From: Psychroserpens luteus | GTDB taxonomy: Bacteria; Bacteroidota; Bacteroidia; Flavobacteriales; Flavobacteriaceae | NCBI RefSeq assembly: GCF_015319355.1 | Contig: NZ_JADILU010000003.1 | Span: forward strand, 1 to 64,000 | Direction of reading: 5' to 3' | DNA: 64,000 nt | Part shown: in pieces, positions 34,974-43,811 of the stretch | Position numbering within the stretch: the stretch's first letter is position 1 | Layout of the letters: every line of letters begins with the position of its first letter | Translations under genes and position numbers: made by a program | Notes under the pieces: generated by a model | The model's input: the letters and a program-made list of their open reading frames with translations, nothing else | Databases searched by the model: none | What the model was told of the DNA's origin: nothing

Positions 34974-37238
34974 TTAATTACCTATGGCACGAACATAAAG
35001 TTTATCATCACTAGACTTTCCCATTACGATATCTGGTATTGCTTGATTCTTTTCTTTCCATGATGCGCTAGACTTTCTACCATCATTGTCATCTAAAGCA
35101 ATTTTAATACTAGTGATTTCTCCTGCTTTGTTGCGTTTTACTTTAGTGAATTTTGCTTCTATACCATGTTTTATTAACTCTCGTTTTTGTTTTTCTAAAA
35201 ATGAATCTGATGAATTTTTAGTAAGGATATATTCTGCAGTTACTTTTCCATTGTCATCTTCATAAATAACCGTAGTAACAGCTGTTTTAATTTTCCAAGG
35301 ATTATTATCTTCAACTTCAACTTCTAAAGCCTTATCGCTTCCATTTACGAAAGCATATATTTTTGATTTGATAATGATAACTCCATTCTTTCCTTTTTCA
35401 CCATATATTTTTATAGCATTTTCATCTTTGATGACATTCATACTCTTTATATTATTTGCATCTATAAGCTGAAATTCTTTTTGAGAAATAATTTTATCGT
35501 CGAGTATATATAAAGGTTTTTCTTCAGAAGACTTTTTAGAAACAAACTCATAAGTTTTTTTATCATTTTTATCTACAGAGAATATTTTATAAGTTGTTGA
35601 ATCTGTAGTTTCATCAATTTCAAAAGTTTGAACTTGTACATCTCCTGAGATAGCCCAAGGATTTTTCGATTTAGTTTTCAAAACAATAACACCGTTTTTC
35701 CCTTTGTCTCCATAAGCTTCTATGGCAGATTTATCTTTCAGGACATTCATGGATTTAATGTTATTGGTATCTAAATTTTTAAGAGTTGATTTTTTAGCAA
35801 TTTTGCCATCAATAATAATTAATGGATCTTCAGATTTTGAAACGAAAACATTTGCGTTTCCATTTTCAGAAGCATTGATGGTTGTTTTTTTACCGTCGTT
35901 ACTTATCCATGTTTGGATTTTAGAATTTCTATTAATAAAAATTGAATCTCCTTCTTTTGTTAAATGATTACTTTGTTTAGTAAAGAAAATAGAATCTGCT
36001 TCAATCAATCTTGAGTTAGAACTTCCAGTAGATTGAATTTTGGTTTGACCCTTATGTGTTTTGTATATTTTGGGATTTCTGTCTGTAAAAGTGCCAACAA
36101 CAAATGAATCTTCACTACTTTTAAAGATGAAGGGTTCCATAGTTTTATCTGAGTTGACGTTGTAAGTACCACTATTTCCATTGTACTCAAATTTTGTTCT
36201 AATAGCAGTAATATCTCCATTTTTATCACGTTTAACTCCAGAATAATCAAAAGATACGCCTTTATCTTCTAATTTCTTCTTGATTAGGACTAAGTCAGCA
36301 TCACTCATGTCTTTAGTGAATATTTGCTCGATATCTTCGGTTTGAATGAGTTCCATTACAGGTTCTTCATTTAATGGAATTTCAACATATATATCTTCTG
36401 TGTTAAAACTCATCATAAAAAATGCTAGTAAAGGAAGGACTAAAGCGGATTTAAATTGATTTATTTTACTCGATTTTGATTTGTGTAACATAACGATTCG
36501 TTTTTTGATTAATGATGTGTAAAAATTATTAGTGATTGCTAATTGATGATTCTGTACACTAGTTTTTAATAATACAGTTTGATAACTTTTCTCGCATGGC
36601 GAAATGTGCTGTGCTTTTTGATCTGCAATAAATTCTAAATTTTGCTGCAACGCTTTTTTATATAACCAAACGATAGGGTTGAACCAAAATAAAACACAGG
36701 CTAATTGAGATATAATTGTATCAATAGAATGCCATTGTTGTGTGTGTGCTTTTTCGTGATTAATAATGTGTGTGAGTTCATCTTTTTCAAATTGTTTCGG
36801 ATTGTAGACAATTCGATCAAAAAATGAAAAAGGCGTGATATTTCGGGTAGTTTCTAATAATTTAAATGAACCTAATGATATGGTTTTACTAGAGTTTATG
36901 ACTTTCCGAAGCGATAAAAAGTCAACGATCAACTTTCCGAAGAAAAATAAAATACCAGCAAAATATGTCCAGATTATAAGTTGCATGTAATCAAATGGTT
37001 CTTCTATAATAGTTTGAGTAGGAGTGAGGTTGTCATAATTGATAAGAAAGTTGCTATTGTTTGTTACCGTATATTCAATATATACAGGAATCACAACCAA
37101 AGGAATGACGCATGAAATTATCAAACCAGATAATAGAAACCATCTGTTAGCTTGAAAAAAGGTCTCTTTTTGTAAAAACAATTGATAGCATGCATAAAAA
37201 ATAAATAAAACCGCAGATGCTTTTAATATATAGTCCAT
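34974..37238 (-). CDS. BlaR1/M56-family membrane metallopeptidase with two TonB-plug-like modules
   Basis: 754 residues. Residues 1-110 hold three membrane segments; the M56 peptidase motif is HEKAH (161-165) with downstream NLEFIADQKA; a further membrane segment lies near 265-280 (SALVLPLLAFFMMSF). The extracytoplasmic part contains two plug-like modules: PLIIIDGKIAKKSTLKNL...AIEAYGDKGKNGVIVLKTK and PLYILDDKII...AIKIYGEKGKNGVIIIKSK. M56 proteins cleave a partner repressor when the sensor domain detects a signal. It is two bases downstream of the blaI-like gene, so the two form one operon. The ligand is unknown. Confidence 0.93.
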   Translation of the reverse strand: MDYILKASAVLFIFYACYQLFLQKETFFQANRWFLLSGLIISCVIPLVVIPVYIEYTVTNNSNFLINYDNLTPTQTIIEEPFDYMQLIIWTYFAGILFFFGKLIVDFLSLRKVINSSKTISLGSFKLLETTRNITPFSFFDRIVYNPKQFEKDELTHIINHEKAHTQQWHSIDTIISQLACVLFWFNPIVWLYKKALQQNLEFIADQKAQHISPCEKSYQTVLLKTSVQNHQLAITNNFYTSLIKKRIVMLHKSKSSKINQFKSALVLPLLAFFMMSFNTEDIYVEIPLNEEPVMELIQTEDIEQIFTKDMSDADLVLIKKKLEDKGVSFDYSGVKRDKNGDITAIRTKFEYNGNSGTYNVNSDKTMEPFIFKSSEDSFVVGTFTDRNPKIYKTHKGQTKIQSTGSSNSRLIEADSIFFTKQSNHLTKEGDSIFINRNSKIQTWISNDGKKTTINASENGNANVFVSKSEDPLIIIDGKIAKKSTLKNLDTNNIKSMNVLKDKSAIEAYGDKGKNGVIVLKTKSKNPWAISGDVQVQTFEIDETTDSTTYKIFSVDKNDKKTYEFVSKKSSEEKPLYILDDKIISQKEFQLIDANNIKSMNVIKDENAIKIYGEKGKNGVIIIKSKIYAFVNGSDKALEVEVEDNNPWKIKTAVTTVIYEDDNGKVTAEYILTKNSSDSFLEKQKRELIKHGIEAKFTKVKRNKAGEITSIKIALDDNDGRKSSASWKEKNQAIPDIVMGKSSDDKLYVRAIGN

Positions 37239-37240
37239 GA

Positions 37241-37600
37241 TTATTTCTTTTTTTCAATTAAAGCGATAATTTCTTTTAATTCATCAACGCTAATTTTTTC
37301 TTCTTTAGCAAAGAAGGAGACGACATTTTTATATGAGTTATTAAAGTAGTTTTCAATAGCTGTATTCATAAATCGTTCTTTGTAGGCTTCTTTGTCAACA
37401 ATAGGGAAGTATTGGTGGGTTTTACCAAAGGCATTATAACTCACATAGCCTTTCTCTTCAAGATTTCTTATAATTGTTGAGAGTGTGTTGTAATGTGGTT
37501 TGTCTTCTTGAATTTCTGCAAGTACATCTTTTACAAAGGCTTTTTCTAGCTTCCATAAGATGTGCATGATTTCTTCTTCCTTATTTGTTAGTTTTTGCAT
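37241..37600 (-). CDS. BlaI/MecI/CopY-family repressor
   Basis: 119 residues from ATG 37600 (MQKLTNKEEEIMHILWKLEK). The frame is open to 37657, but that upstream ATG lies in the -33 element, so 37600 (or ATG 37609) is the start. Winged helix (about 1-75; PHYNTLSTIIRNLEEKGYVSY) and a C-terminal dimerisation helix. It represses its own operon until the M56 protease inactivates it. A dyad between -33 and -7 fits autorepression. Confidence 0.94.
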   Translation of the reverse strand: MQKLTNKEEEIMHILWKLEKAFVKDVLAEIQEDKPHYNTLSTIIRNLEEKGYVSYNAFGKTHQYFPIVDKEAYKERFMNTAIENYFNNSYKNVVSFFAKEEKISVDELKEIIALIEKKK

Positions 37601-37626
37601 AAGTATCATAATTTGTGAGAACAATA

Positions 37627-37657
37627 CAAATCTATAACTATTTTTATAGTTATACAA
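37627..37657 (-). promoter_or_regulatory. Promoter of the blaI-like/M56 operon
   Basis: Minus strand: -33 TTG (37657-37655), 20-base spacer, -7 TAGATTTG (37634-37627). The leader to ATG 37600 is about 20 bases. Confidence 0.75.
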
Positions 37658-37673
37658 CTGTTTATGTAGTTGT
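37633..37673. promoter_or_regulatory. Two tandem operator dyads for the BlaI-like repressor
   Basis: TATAACTAT-TTTT-ATAGTTATA (37633-37654) fills the gap between -33 and -7; ACAACT-N8-AGTTGT (37654-37673) lies directly upstream. Placement strongly suggests repressor binding. Confidence 0.65.
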
Positions 37674-37795
37674 TTAACTGAAAATTAAGTTTTCAGAATT
37701 CTAGAGGTGTTTGATTTTAATTATTTTGTATTGTATTATCTTCGCAGGATTATAGCATTTGACACTTTAAAAAAAGTGTGTAAAATAAAATATTT

Positions 37796-38743
37796 ATGAG
37801 TATAGTTTGGATCATTTTAGGTTTGTTATTGTTGGTCATAGGAGGTGAGTTTTTAGTACGTGCCTCTGTTGGTATGTCATTTAAATTAAATATCTCTAAG
37901 ATGGTTATTGGGATGACTGTAGTGAGTTTTGCTACGTCTGCTCCTGAGTTATTAGTGAGTTTAAATGCTGCATTAACTGGTTCTCCTGCTATTGCGATTA
38001 ATAATGTTATTGGTTCTAATATCGCTAATATTGGTTTGGTTTTAGGGATTACTGCGTTGGTTAGTACTATCGTAGTAGATAAATCTTTTTATAAACTAAA
38101 TTGGCCAGTAATGATGGTGTTTTCTTTAGCATTGTATTATTTTTTATGGAATGACAATCAGCTAACAGCCATAGAAGGCGGTATTTTATTTGTTGGTTTA
38201 ATTGTCTTTTTAGTGGTTTTAATTAGGTCAGCAAAAAAGGATGCTGTTGTAGAAGAAATCGATGAGAGTCTTGCTGTAGTTTCAAATTTTAAAATTGTAA
38301 TCTGGTTGCTTATAGGTGCAGCTGCACTTTATTTTGGATCAGTTTGGTTGGTAGATGGTGCAAAAGACTTGGCAATAAAATTAGGTGTAAGTGATGCAGT
38401 AATTGCTGCAACTGTTATTGCTATTGGTACTAGTGTTCCCGAATTGGCTGCATCTGTTATTGCTGCTGTAAAAAAGGAAAAGGCATTGTCGTTGGGTAAT
38501 TTAATTGGTTCTAATATTTTTAATATTGCTTCTGTTTTAGGGTTGACATCAATGATAAAGACAATACCAGTTACAGATGCAGCAATTTTAGATAAGGATA
38601 TCTTTTGGATGTTGGCTTTTGCTGCTGTATTAATTCCGTTGATAATGATTCCGAAGAAATTTCAAATCTCTAGATATAAAGGTCTTTTATTAGTTGTTGC
38701 TTATTGTACATTTATTTTCTTAGCATTTAAATCTCAAGCATAA
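37796..38743 (+). CDS. Calcium/sodium antiporter (CaCA family, YrbG-like)
   Basis: 315 residues with about ten membrane segments and the two inverted Na_Ca_ex repeats: GMTVVSFATSAPELLVS...NVIGSNIANIGLVLG (about 38-85) and ATVIAIGTSVPELAASV...NLIGSNIFNIASVLG (about 203-250). The acidic residues of both ion-binding motifs are present. Exchanges Na+ for Ca2+ across the inner membrane. Divergent from the blaI-like operon. Confidence 0.95.
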   Translation: MSIVWIILGLLLLVIGGEFLVRASVGMSFKLNISKMVIGMTVVSFATSAPELLVSLNAALTGSPAIAINNVIGSNIANIGLVLGITALVSTIVVDKSFYKLNWPVMMVFSLALYYFLWNDNQLTAIEGGILFVGLIVFLVVLIRSAKKDAVVEEIDESLAVVSNFKIVIWLLIGAAALYFGSVWLVDGAKDLAIKLGVSDAVIAATVIAIGTSVPELAASVIAAVKKEKALSLGNLIGSNIFNIASVLGLTSMIKTIPVTDAAILDKDIFWMLAFAAVLIPLIMIPKKFQISRYKGLLLVVAYCTFIFLAFKSQA

Positions 38744-38744
38744 A

Positions 38745-38776
38745 AAAACGCCTTCTCATTATAAGAAGACGTTTTC
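38745..38776. terminator. Bidirectional terminator between antiporter and glutamine synthetase II
   Basis: AAAAAACGCCTTCT / AGAAGACGTTTT with one mismatch, loop about 6 bases, between convergent genes. Confidence 0.75.
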
Positions 38777-38800
38777 ATGAACAAAATGATATATTGTAAT

Positions 38801-39820
38801 CTAGCTAATATTAGCAGATTTTACAGTCTTAATAATACGACCTGCAATCTTGTATGGATCACCGTTTGATGCTGGACGACGATCTTCTAACCATCCTTTC
38901 CAACCTTTCTCTACTGTGATAATTGGAATACGAATAGAAGCTCCTCTATCTGAAACTCCATAGCTAAAGTCATGAATAGATGCTGTTTCGTGTTCACCTG
39001 TTAAGCGTTGGTCATTAAACTCACCGTAAACAGCAATGTGTTCTTTTACAACTGGTCTAAAAGCTTCACATATTTTTTCATAAGTTTCTTTGCTTCCACA
39101 AGTTCTTAGAACTGTGTTAGAGAAATTTGCGTGCATCCCAGAACCATTCCAGTCCATATCTTTTCCTAATGGCTTAGGGTGGTATTCTATATAGTAGCCA
39201 TATTGCTCAGTTAAACGGTCTAATAAGTATCGTGAAACCCATATTTCATCTCCAGCGGTCTTAGCACCTTTTGCGAATAATTGATATTCCCATTGTCCAG
39301 AAGCAACCTCTTGGTTAATACCTTCAAAATTTAAACCAGCAGCAATACAAAGATCTGCGTGTTCTTCTACTAAGTCTCTACCATGTGTATGTAATCCTCC
39401 AACAGAACAATAATACATTCCTTGTGGCGCAGGATAACCACCAATAGGGAAACCTAAAGGTAATTGTGTTTGCGTATTCATAATAAAGTACTCTTGCTCA
39501 AAACCAAACCAGAAATCGTTATCATCGTCATCAATAGTTGCTCTACCATTAGATATATGAGGCGTGCCATCTGCATTTAAAACTTCTGTCATTACTAAGA
39601 ATCCATCCTTTCTTGCAGGATCTGGATAAATAGCAACGGGCTTTAATAAGCAATCAGAAGCTCCTCCTGAGGCTTGTTTTGTAGAAGAGCCATCAAAAGA
39701 CCAGATTGGACAATCTTCTAATTTACCACTAAAGTCATTCTCAACTTTAGTTTTACTTCTCATGTTTTGAGTTGGTTTATAACCATCTAGCCAAATGTAC
39801 TCTAACTTTGATTTGCTCAT
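38801..39820 (-). CDS. Glutamine synthetase, type II (eukaryote-like, beta-grasp)
   Basis: 339 residues from ATG 39820 (MSKSKLEYIWLDGYKP); the open frame extends to 39853, but that overlaps the -7 region. ATP-dependent synthesis of glutamine from glutamate and ammonia. Signatures: IWSFDGSSTKQASG, FGFEQEYF, NQEVASGQWEYQ, GSGMHANFS, EHETASIHDFSYGVSDRGASIRIP and DRRPASNGDPY. All active-site segments look intact. It is divergent from a type III enzyme; carrying both forms side by side is a known pattern in this group. Confidence 0.96.
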   Translation of the reverse strand: MSKSKLEYIWLDGYKPTQNMRSKTKVENDFSGKLEDCPIWSFDGSSTKQASGGASDCLLKPVAIYPDPARKDGFLVMTEVLNADGTPHISNGRATIDDDDNDFWFGFEQEYFIMNTQTQLPLGFPIGGYPAPQGMYYCSVGGLHTHGRDLVEEHADLCIAAGLNFEGINQEVASGQWEYQLFAKGAKTAGDEIWVSRYLLDRLTEQYGYYIEYHPKPLGKDMDWNGSGMHANFSNTVLRTCGSKETYEKICEAFRPVVKEHIAVYGEFNDQRLTGEHETASIHDFSYGVSDRGASIRIPIITVEKGWKGWLEDRRPASNGDPYKIAGRIIKTVKSANIS

Positions 39821-39850
39821 GCTGTTTTTAAGTTTTAAAATTTTAAAGTA

Positions 39851-39880
39851 CAAATATTAAGTTTTTTATGTTTATGTCAA
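39851..39880 (-). promoter_or_regulatory. Probable promoter of glutamine synthetase II
   Basis: Minus strand -33 TTG (39880-39878), 19-base spacer, -7 AATATTTG (39858-39851), one mismatch from consensus. Confidence 0.5.
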
Positions 39881-39885
39881 AAAAA

Positions 39886-39946
39886 ATAGGGTGTTTTTAG
39901 GTTAAATGTTATTAACAATTGTCAATACCCTATTTTTATAGGGGTA
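39886..39946. promoter_or_regulatory. ATAGGGT half-sites between the two glutamine synthetase genes
   Basis: ATAGGGT at 39886-39892, ACCCTAT at 39927-39933 and ATAGGGG at 39938-39944. The last two form a dyad with a 4-base spacer, 26 to 46 bases ahead of the glnN -7 box; the first abuts the glutamine synthetase II -33 region. Confidence 0.5.
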
Positions 39947-39972
39947 AATTATTTTAAAAATTAAATATTCAT

Positions 39973-39980
39973 TAAATTTG
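39973..39980 (+). promoter_or_regulatory. -7 box of glnN
   Basis: TAAATTTG, 30 bases before the ATG at 40011. Confidence 0.55.
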
Positions 39981-40010
39981 CCCTAGTAAAATGATAAAAT
40001 CATAATTAAT

Positions 40011-42197
40011 ATGTCAACACTCAGATTTCACGCACTCAAACAAGTATATCTTCATAAACCAATACATATAGAAGAAAATGTAAGGCGCTCCGAGATTTTT
40101 GGAGCTAACGTCTTTAATGAATCAACCATGCGTCAATACTTAACCAAAGAAGCTTTTGAAAGCGTAATGGATGCTAGTAGTAGTGGTTCAAAGATTGATA
40201 GAGCGATTGCAGATCATGTATCTACAGGTATGAAAGAATGGGCGATTTCAAAAGGAGCGACACATTACACGCATTGGTTTCAACCGTTAACAGGAGCAAC
40301 TGCCGAAAAACATGATGCTTTTTTTGAAACAATAGGAGGTGGTTTAGCTATTGAGAAATTTGGAGGCGGACAACTAGTACAACAAGAACCTGATGCGTCT
40401 AGTTTTCCAAATGGCGGAATTAGAAATACTTTTGAAGCTCGTGGTTATACTGCTTGGGATCCAACTTCTCCAGCTTTTATCTACGGAACAACTTTATGCA
40501 TACCAACCATATTTGTGTCTTACACAGGAGAGGCTTTAGATTATAAAACACCTTTATTAAGAGCGCTTCAAGCTGTAGATTCTGCAGCAGTCGCAGTTTG
40601 TAAATATTTTGATAAGAATGTGAAAAAAGTAAACGCTTCTCTAGGTTGGGAACAGGAATACTTTTTGATTGATAATGGTTTGGCAATGTCAAGACCAGAT
40701 ATTGTACAAACTGGTCGCACACTTTTAGGACATTCTCCAGCTAAAGGTCAGCAGTTGGATGATCACTATTTTGGTACGATTCCAAATCGAGCAATGGCTT
40801 ACATGAGAGATTTAGAAACCGAATGTATGTTACTTGGTATACCAGTGAAAACAAGACATAATGAAGTTGCACCAAACCAATTTGAATTAGCTCCAATATT
40901 TGAAGAAGCTAATTTAGCAGTAGATCATAATTCATTATTAATGGATGTTATGGATAAAATTGCTGCACGTCATAACTTTAAAGTATTATTTCATGAAAAG
41001 CCATTTGCTGGTGTTAATGGATCAGGAAAACACAATAACTGGAGTTTAAGTACCAATACAGGTGTTAACTTACTAAGTCCAGGAAAAACACCAATGAGTA
41101 ATCTTCAGTTTTTAACCTTCTTTATTAATACTATTAAAGCGGTTCATGAAAATGAAGAATTATTGAGAGCTGCAATAGCATCGGCAAGTAATGATCATCG
41201 TTTAGGAGCAAATGAAGCGCCTCCTGCAATTATTTCGGTATTTATTGGTGAGCAATTAACTAAAGTGCTAAACGAGTTAGAGAATGTAACTAATGGTAAG
41301 TTGTCTCCTCAGGAAAAAACAGACTTAAAACTTAATGTGGTTGGTAAAATTCCAGATGTGTTATTAGATAATACAGATAGAAACCGTACATCTCCTTTCG
41401 CATTTACAGGAAATAAATTTGAGTTTAGAGCAGTAGGTTCTACAGCAAACTGTGCTAACCCAATGACTGTTTTAAATACAATAGTAGCCAAGCAACTTAT
41501 TGATTTTAGAGAAGAAGTAGAAGGTCTTATTGATAAAAAATCAATGAAAAAAGATGATGCTATTTTTAATGTATTAAGAGAATATATAAAAGCATCTAAA
41601 AATATTTTATTTGAAGGAAATGGATATGGAGAAGCTTGGGAAAAAGAAGCTAAAAAACGTGGTTTGAGTAATAATAAAACAACACCAGAAGCTCTAAAAG
41701 CTAAAGTATCTAAGAAGGCAATTGCTCTTTTTGAGGAATTAGGTGTGATGAATAAAATTGAGACTGAAGCACGTTATGAAATTGAAGTAGAAGAGTATAC
41801 TTTAAGAATTCAAATAGAAAGTCGTGTTTTAGGAGATATTGCTAGAAACCATATTGTGCCAACAGCAGTTAGATATCAAAATATTTTAATTGAAAACGTT
41901 AAAGGTCTCAAAGAAATTTATGGAGCATCGTTTAAAAAACTAGCGAAAGAACAACTTAATCTTATTGAAGATATTTCTAGTCATATAGAAGGTATTAATT
42001 CTAATGTCACTAAAATGACAGATGAACGTAAAAAAGCTAATGCCATTGAAGATTTAGAACAGAAAGCACAATTTTATTGCAATAAGGTAAAGCCTCTCTT
42101 TGAAGATATACGTTATCATTGCGATAAGTTAGAATTATTAGTTGATGATGAGTTATGGCCTTTAACTAAATATCGAGAATTACTCTTTACAAATTAG
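40011..42197 (+). CDS. glnN: Glutamine synthetase, type III
   Basis: 728 residues, the normal GSIII length. N-terminal segment EIFGANVFNESTMRQYL, catalytic core with FETIGGGL, GWEQEYFLID, TRHNEVAPNQFELAPIFEEANLAVDHN, HEKPFAGVNGSGKHNNWS, ASNDHRLGANEAPPAI and FEFRAVGSTANCANPMT, then a C-terminal helical domain. Forms large oligomers that assimilate ammonia in Bacteroidota. Its start is 190 bases from that of the divergent type II enzyme, and the shared spacer contains candidate regulatory half-sites. Confidence 0.97.
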   Translation: MSTLRFHALKQVYLHKPIHIEENVRRSEIFGANVFNESTMRQYLTKEAFESVMDASSSGSKIDRAIADHVSTGMKEWAISKGATHYTHWFQPLTGATAEKHDAFFETIGGGLAIEKFGGGQLVQQEPDASSFPNGGIRNTFEARGYTAWDPTSPAFIYGTTLCIPTIFVSYTGEALDYKTPLLRALQAVDSAAVAVCKYFDKNVKKVNASLGWEQEYFLIDNGLAMSRPDIVQTGRTLLGHSPAKGQQLDDHYFGTIPNRAMAYMRDLETECMLLGIPVKTRHNEVAPNQFELAPIFEEANLAVDHNSLLMDVMDKIAARHNFKVLFHEKPFAGVNGSGKHNNWSLSTNTGVNLLSPGKTPMSNLQFLTFFINTIKAVHENEELLRAAIASASNDHRLGANEAPPAIISVFIGEQLTKVLNELENVTNGKLSPQEKTDLKLNVVGKIPDVLLDNTDRNRTSPFAFTGNKFEFRAVGSTANCANPMTVLNTIVAKQLIDFREEVEGLIDKKSMKKDDAIFNVLREYIKASKNILFEGNGYGEAWEKEAKKRGLSNNKTTPEALKAKVSKKAIALFEELGVMNKIETEARYEIEVEEYTLRIQIESRVLGDIARNHIVPTAVRYQNILIENVKGLKEIYGASFKKLAKEQLNLIEDISSHIEGINSNVTKMTDERKKANAIEDLEQKAQFYCNKVKPLFEDIRYHCDKLELLVDDELWPLTKYRELLFTN

Positions 42198-42443
42198 TAT
42201 GTGATTGATATGAAGTAGTTTAACTGTGTTTTTGAGTAGCTAATCGAATTTATAATTCTAGATGACTTAAAAATGCAGTTATTTGTGTGCGATTATAGAT
42301 GATGTGTTTGCCCTATTTTTTATTAGTTTATTTAATCTATTGAACTTCATAAAAAATTTAAGTATTATCAATTAATAATGCGTTGTTAATTATGCCCTTA
42401 ATTAATGTTTTTAATGACCTGCTAAAAACAAAACAATGGGATT

Positions 42444-43157
42444 ATGATTAAAACTACATGTATCAACTCTCTAGTGTTTAGCTTTGTTTTGCTATTTACT
42501 TTAAATTCATCTGCACAAGAATTACTAGATATAGGAGAGAAATCTGCTTTAGATTCATTAAGAGTGACTTCACTACGATCAAAAAATGCTATCTCTTTTG
42601 GAGTTGGAAGTATACTTTTAAATGGTGATTTTGATACACCAGATTATGAAAATTTTATAGAAGTACAACTTAAGCGATTTATTACGCCAAAATTTGCTAT
42701 AAGTGGTAACCTCAAAAAATTTGATATTAAGAATTATGATTTTGATGAGAATGGGTTTCTTTCTGGAGACATAAATATAGAATGGTATCTATTTCCGCAG
42801 AAAAAATTCACACCTTATTTATATATAGGACTAGGTTTATTAATCTCAAATGATTTTAATGATAAAAACTATAAAGCGCAAGGCGGTCTTGGATTAGATT
42901 TTTTAATTAGCAATTGGTTTTGCATTGTAGGCTCAATAGACGCCAATTATATCTATGATGAGCAAAATGGTTCGCAATTACTTCAAGAAGCAGATGGATT
43001 GTATTATAATGCTACTATTGGTATTCAGTTTTACTTCGGAAACAGGAATAATTCAAATTCAAGAGCTTCAAAAAAGAAAAAGACCACTAAAGAAAATAGT
43101 ACGAAGCAAGAATCTTCAATTATTGATGCAAATTGGATTGGAGGAGTTAGATCATAA
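42444..43157 (+). CDS. Outer-membrane beta-barrel protein, function unknown
   Basis: 237 residues with a signal peptide (to LNSSAQ, about 25). The core alternates hydrophobic and polar strands (AISFGVGSILLNGDF, FIEVQLKRFITPKFAISGNL, TPYLYIGLGLLIS, YKAQGGLGLDFLI, YNATIGIQFYFG), fitting a small OmpA-like barrel. After the last strand comes a Ser/Lys-rich tail of about 40 residues. No other domain is seen. No recognised partner; it stands alone between glnN and the small peptide gene. Confidence 0.75.
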   Translation: MIKTTCINSLVFSFVLLFTLNSSAQELLDIGEKSALDSLRVTSLRSKNAISFGVGSILLNGDFDTPDYENFIEVQLKRFITPKFAISGNLKKFDIKNYDFDENGFLSGDINIEWYLFPQKKFTPYLYIGLGLLISNDFNDKNYKAQGGLGLDFLISNWFCIVGSIDANYIYDEQNGSQLLQEADGLYYNATIGIQFYFGNRNNSNSRASKKKKTTKENSTKQESSIIDANWIGGVRS

Positions 43158-43280
43158 TATCTCTAAATAGATATAAGAAGCAAATTTCAGTAAATAGAAC
43201 AATTTTAAGTGAATCGTATAATAAAACTCATTTTATGACATTAAATAATGTTAAAAAAAAGTTATTATAATGTTAGCAAG

Positions 43281-43296
43281 TACGTAGTCCTACGTA
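43281..43296. promoter_or_regulatory. Perfect 7-2-7 dyad TACGTAG-TC-CTACGTA
   Basis: Seven-base inverted arms separated by two bases, the geometry of NarL-family sites (TACnnnn-N2-nnnnGTA). It lies 90 bases ahead of the -7 box of the small exported peptide. Confidence 0.6.
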
Positions 43297-43386
43297 TGTA
43301 ATAAAGCTAAGAATGTATTTCACCGACTTATTACATCAACTAATCGAAAATATAGTTAAAGCTATATAAACACTAAGGTAATAGCT

Positions 43387-43394
43387 TATATTTG
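43387..43394 (+). promoter_or_regulatory. -7 box of the 46-residue peptide gene
   Basis: TATATTTG, 29 bases before the ATG at 43424. Confidence 0.55.
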
Positions 43395-43423
43395 TATTGC
43401 TATTAATCAAATTTTGTAATAAA

Positions 43424-43564
43424 ATGAAGAAGTTACTATTAAGTGTTGCAGCACTAATGTTTGCAACCTTATTATTTTCTCAAGACGACTCAAACGATGT
43501 TAAAGATGATTTAACTCAAGAAAATATCGTTAAAACCGATGCGAGATTTCATGCTGAATCTTAA
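43424..43564 (+). CDS. 46-residue exported peptide, function unknown
   Basis: Open frame ATG 43424 to TAA 43564. Residues 1-20 (MKKLLLSVAALMFATLLFSQ) are a textbook signal peptide with cleavage after FSQ, leaving about 26 acidic hydrophilic residues (DDSNDVKDDLTQ, then ENIVKTDARFHAES). It has its own -7 box upstream and a terminator downstream, so expression as a unit is likely. No cysteine and no lipobox. Nothing else recognisable; a secreted peptide or a small periplasmic protein are both possible. Confidence 0.65.
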   Translation: MKKLLLSVAALMFATLLFSQDDSNDVKDDLTQENIVKTDARFHAES

Positions 43565-43591
43565 TTGATTCTTTTGGGTTAACAAAACCTT

Positions 43592-43655
43592 TGACATTGT
43601 TAGTAATGTCAAAAAAAGACAAATAAGTTTTTGAAAATTTATTTGTCTTTTTTTT
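43592..43655 (+). terminator. Double hairpin terminator after the 46-residue peptide
   Basis: First TGACATT/AATGTCA (43592-43611), then AAAAAGACAAATAA / TTATTTGTCTTTTT closing with a T-run (43612-43655). Confidence 0.85.
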
Positions 43656-43786
43656 ATGCCTAAAAATTAATTTTATTTTGGATGAGAAGAGGTCAAATCA
43701 AAACGTTTATATGAACATCTAACAGAGATTGAAAAAAAATCAATAACAGATAATGTAAATAGACTTCAATTGTAATTAACAATTCT

Positions 43787-43794
43787 TATTTTTG
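43787..43794 (+). promoter_or_regulatory. -7 box of purM
   Basis: TATTTTTG. Its last base is the first base of an in-frame GTG, which excludes that GTG as start and supports ATG 43812. Confidence 0.55.
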
Positions 43795-43811
43795 TGACTC
43801 AACACATACAC

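Noticed and set aside
37601-37657. Upstream ATG start for the BlaI-like repressor at 37657
   Set aside because: It coincides with the -33 element and would include the operator in the coding region.
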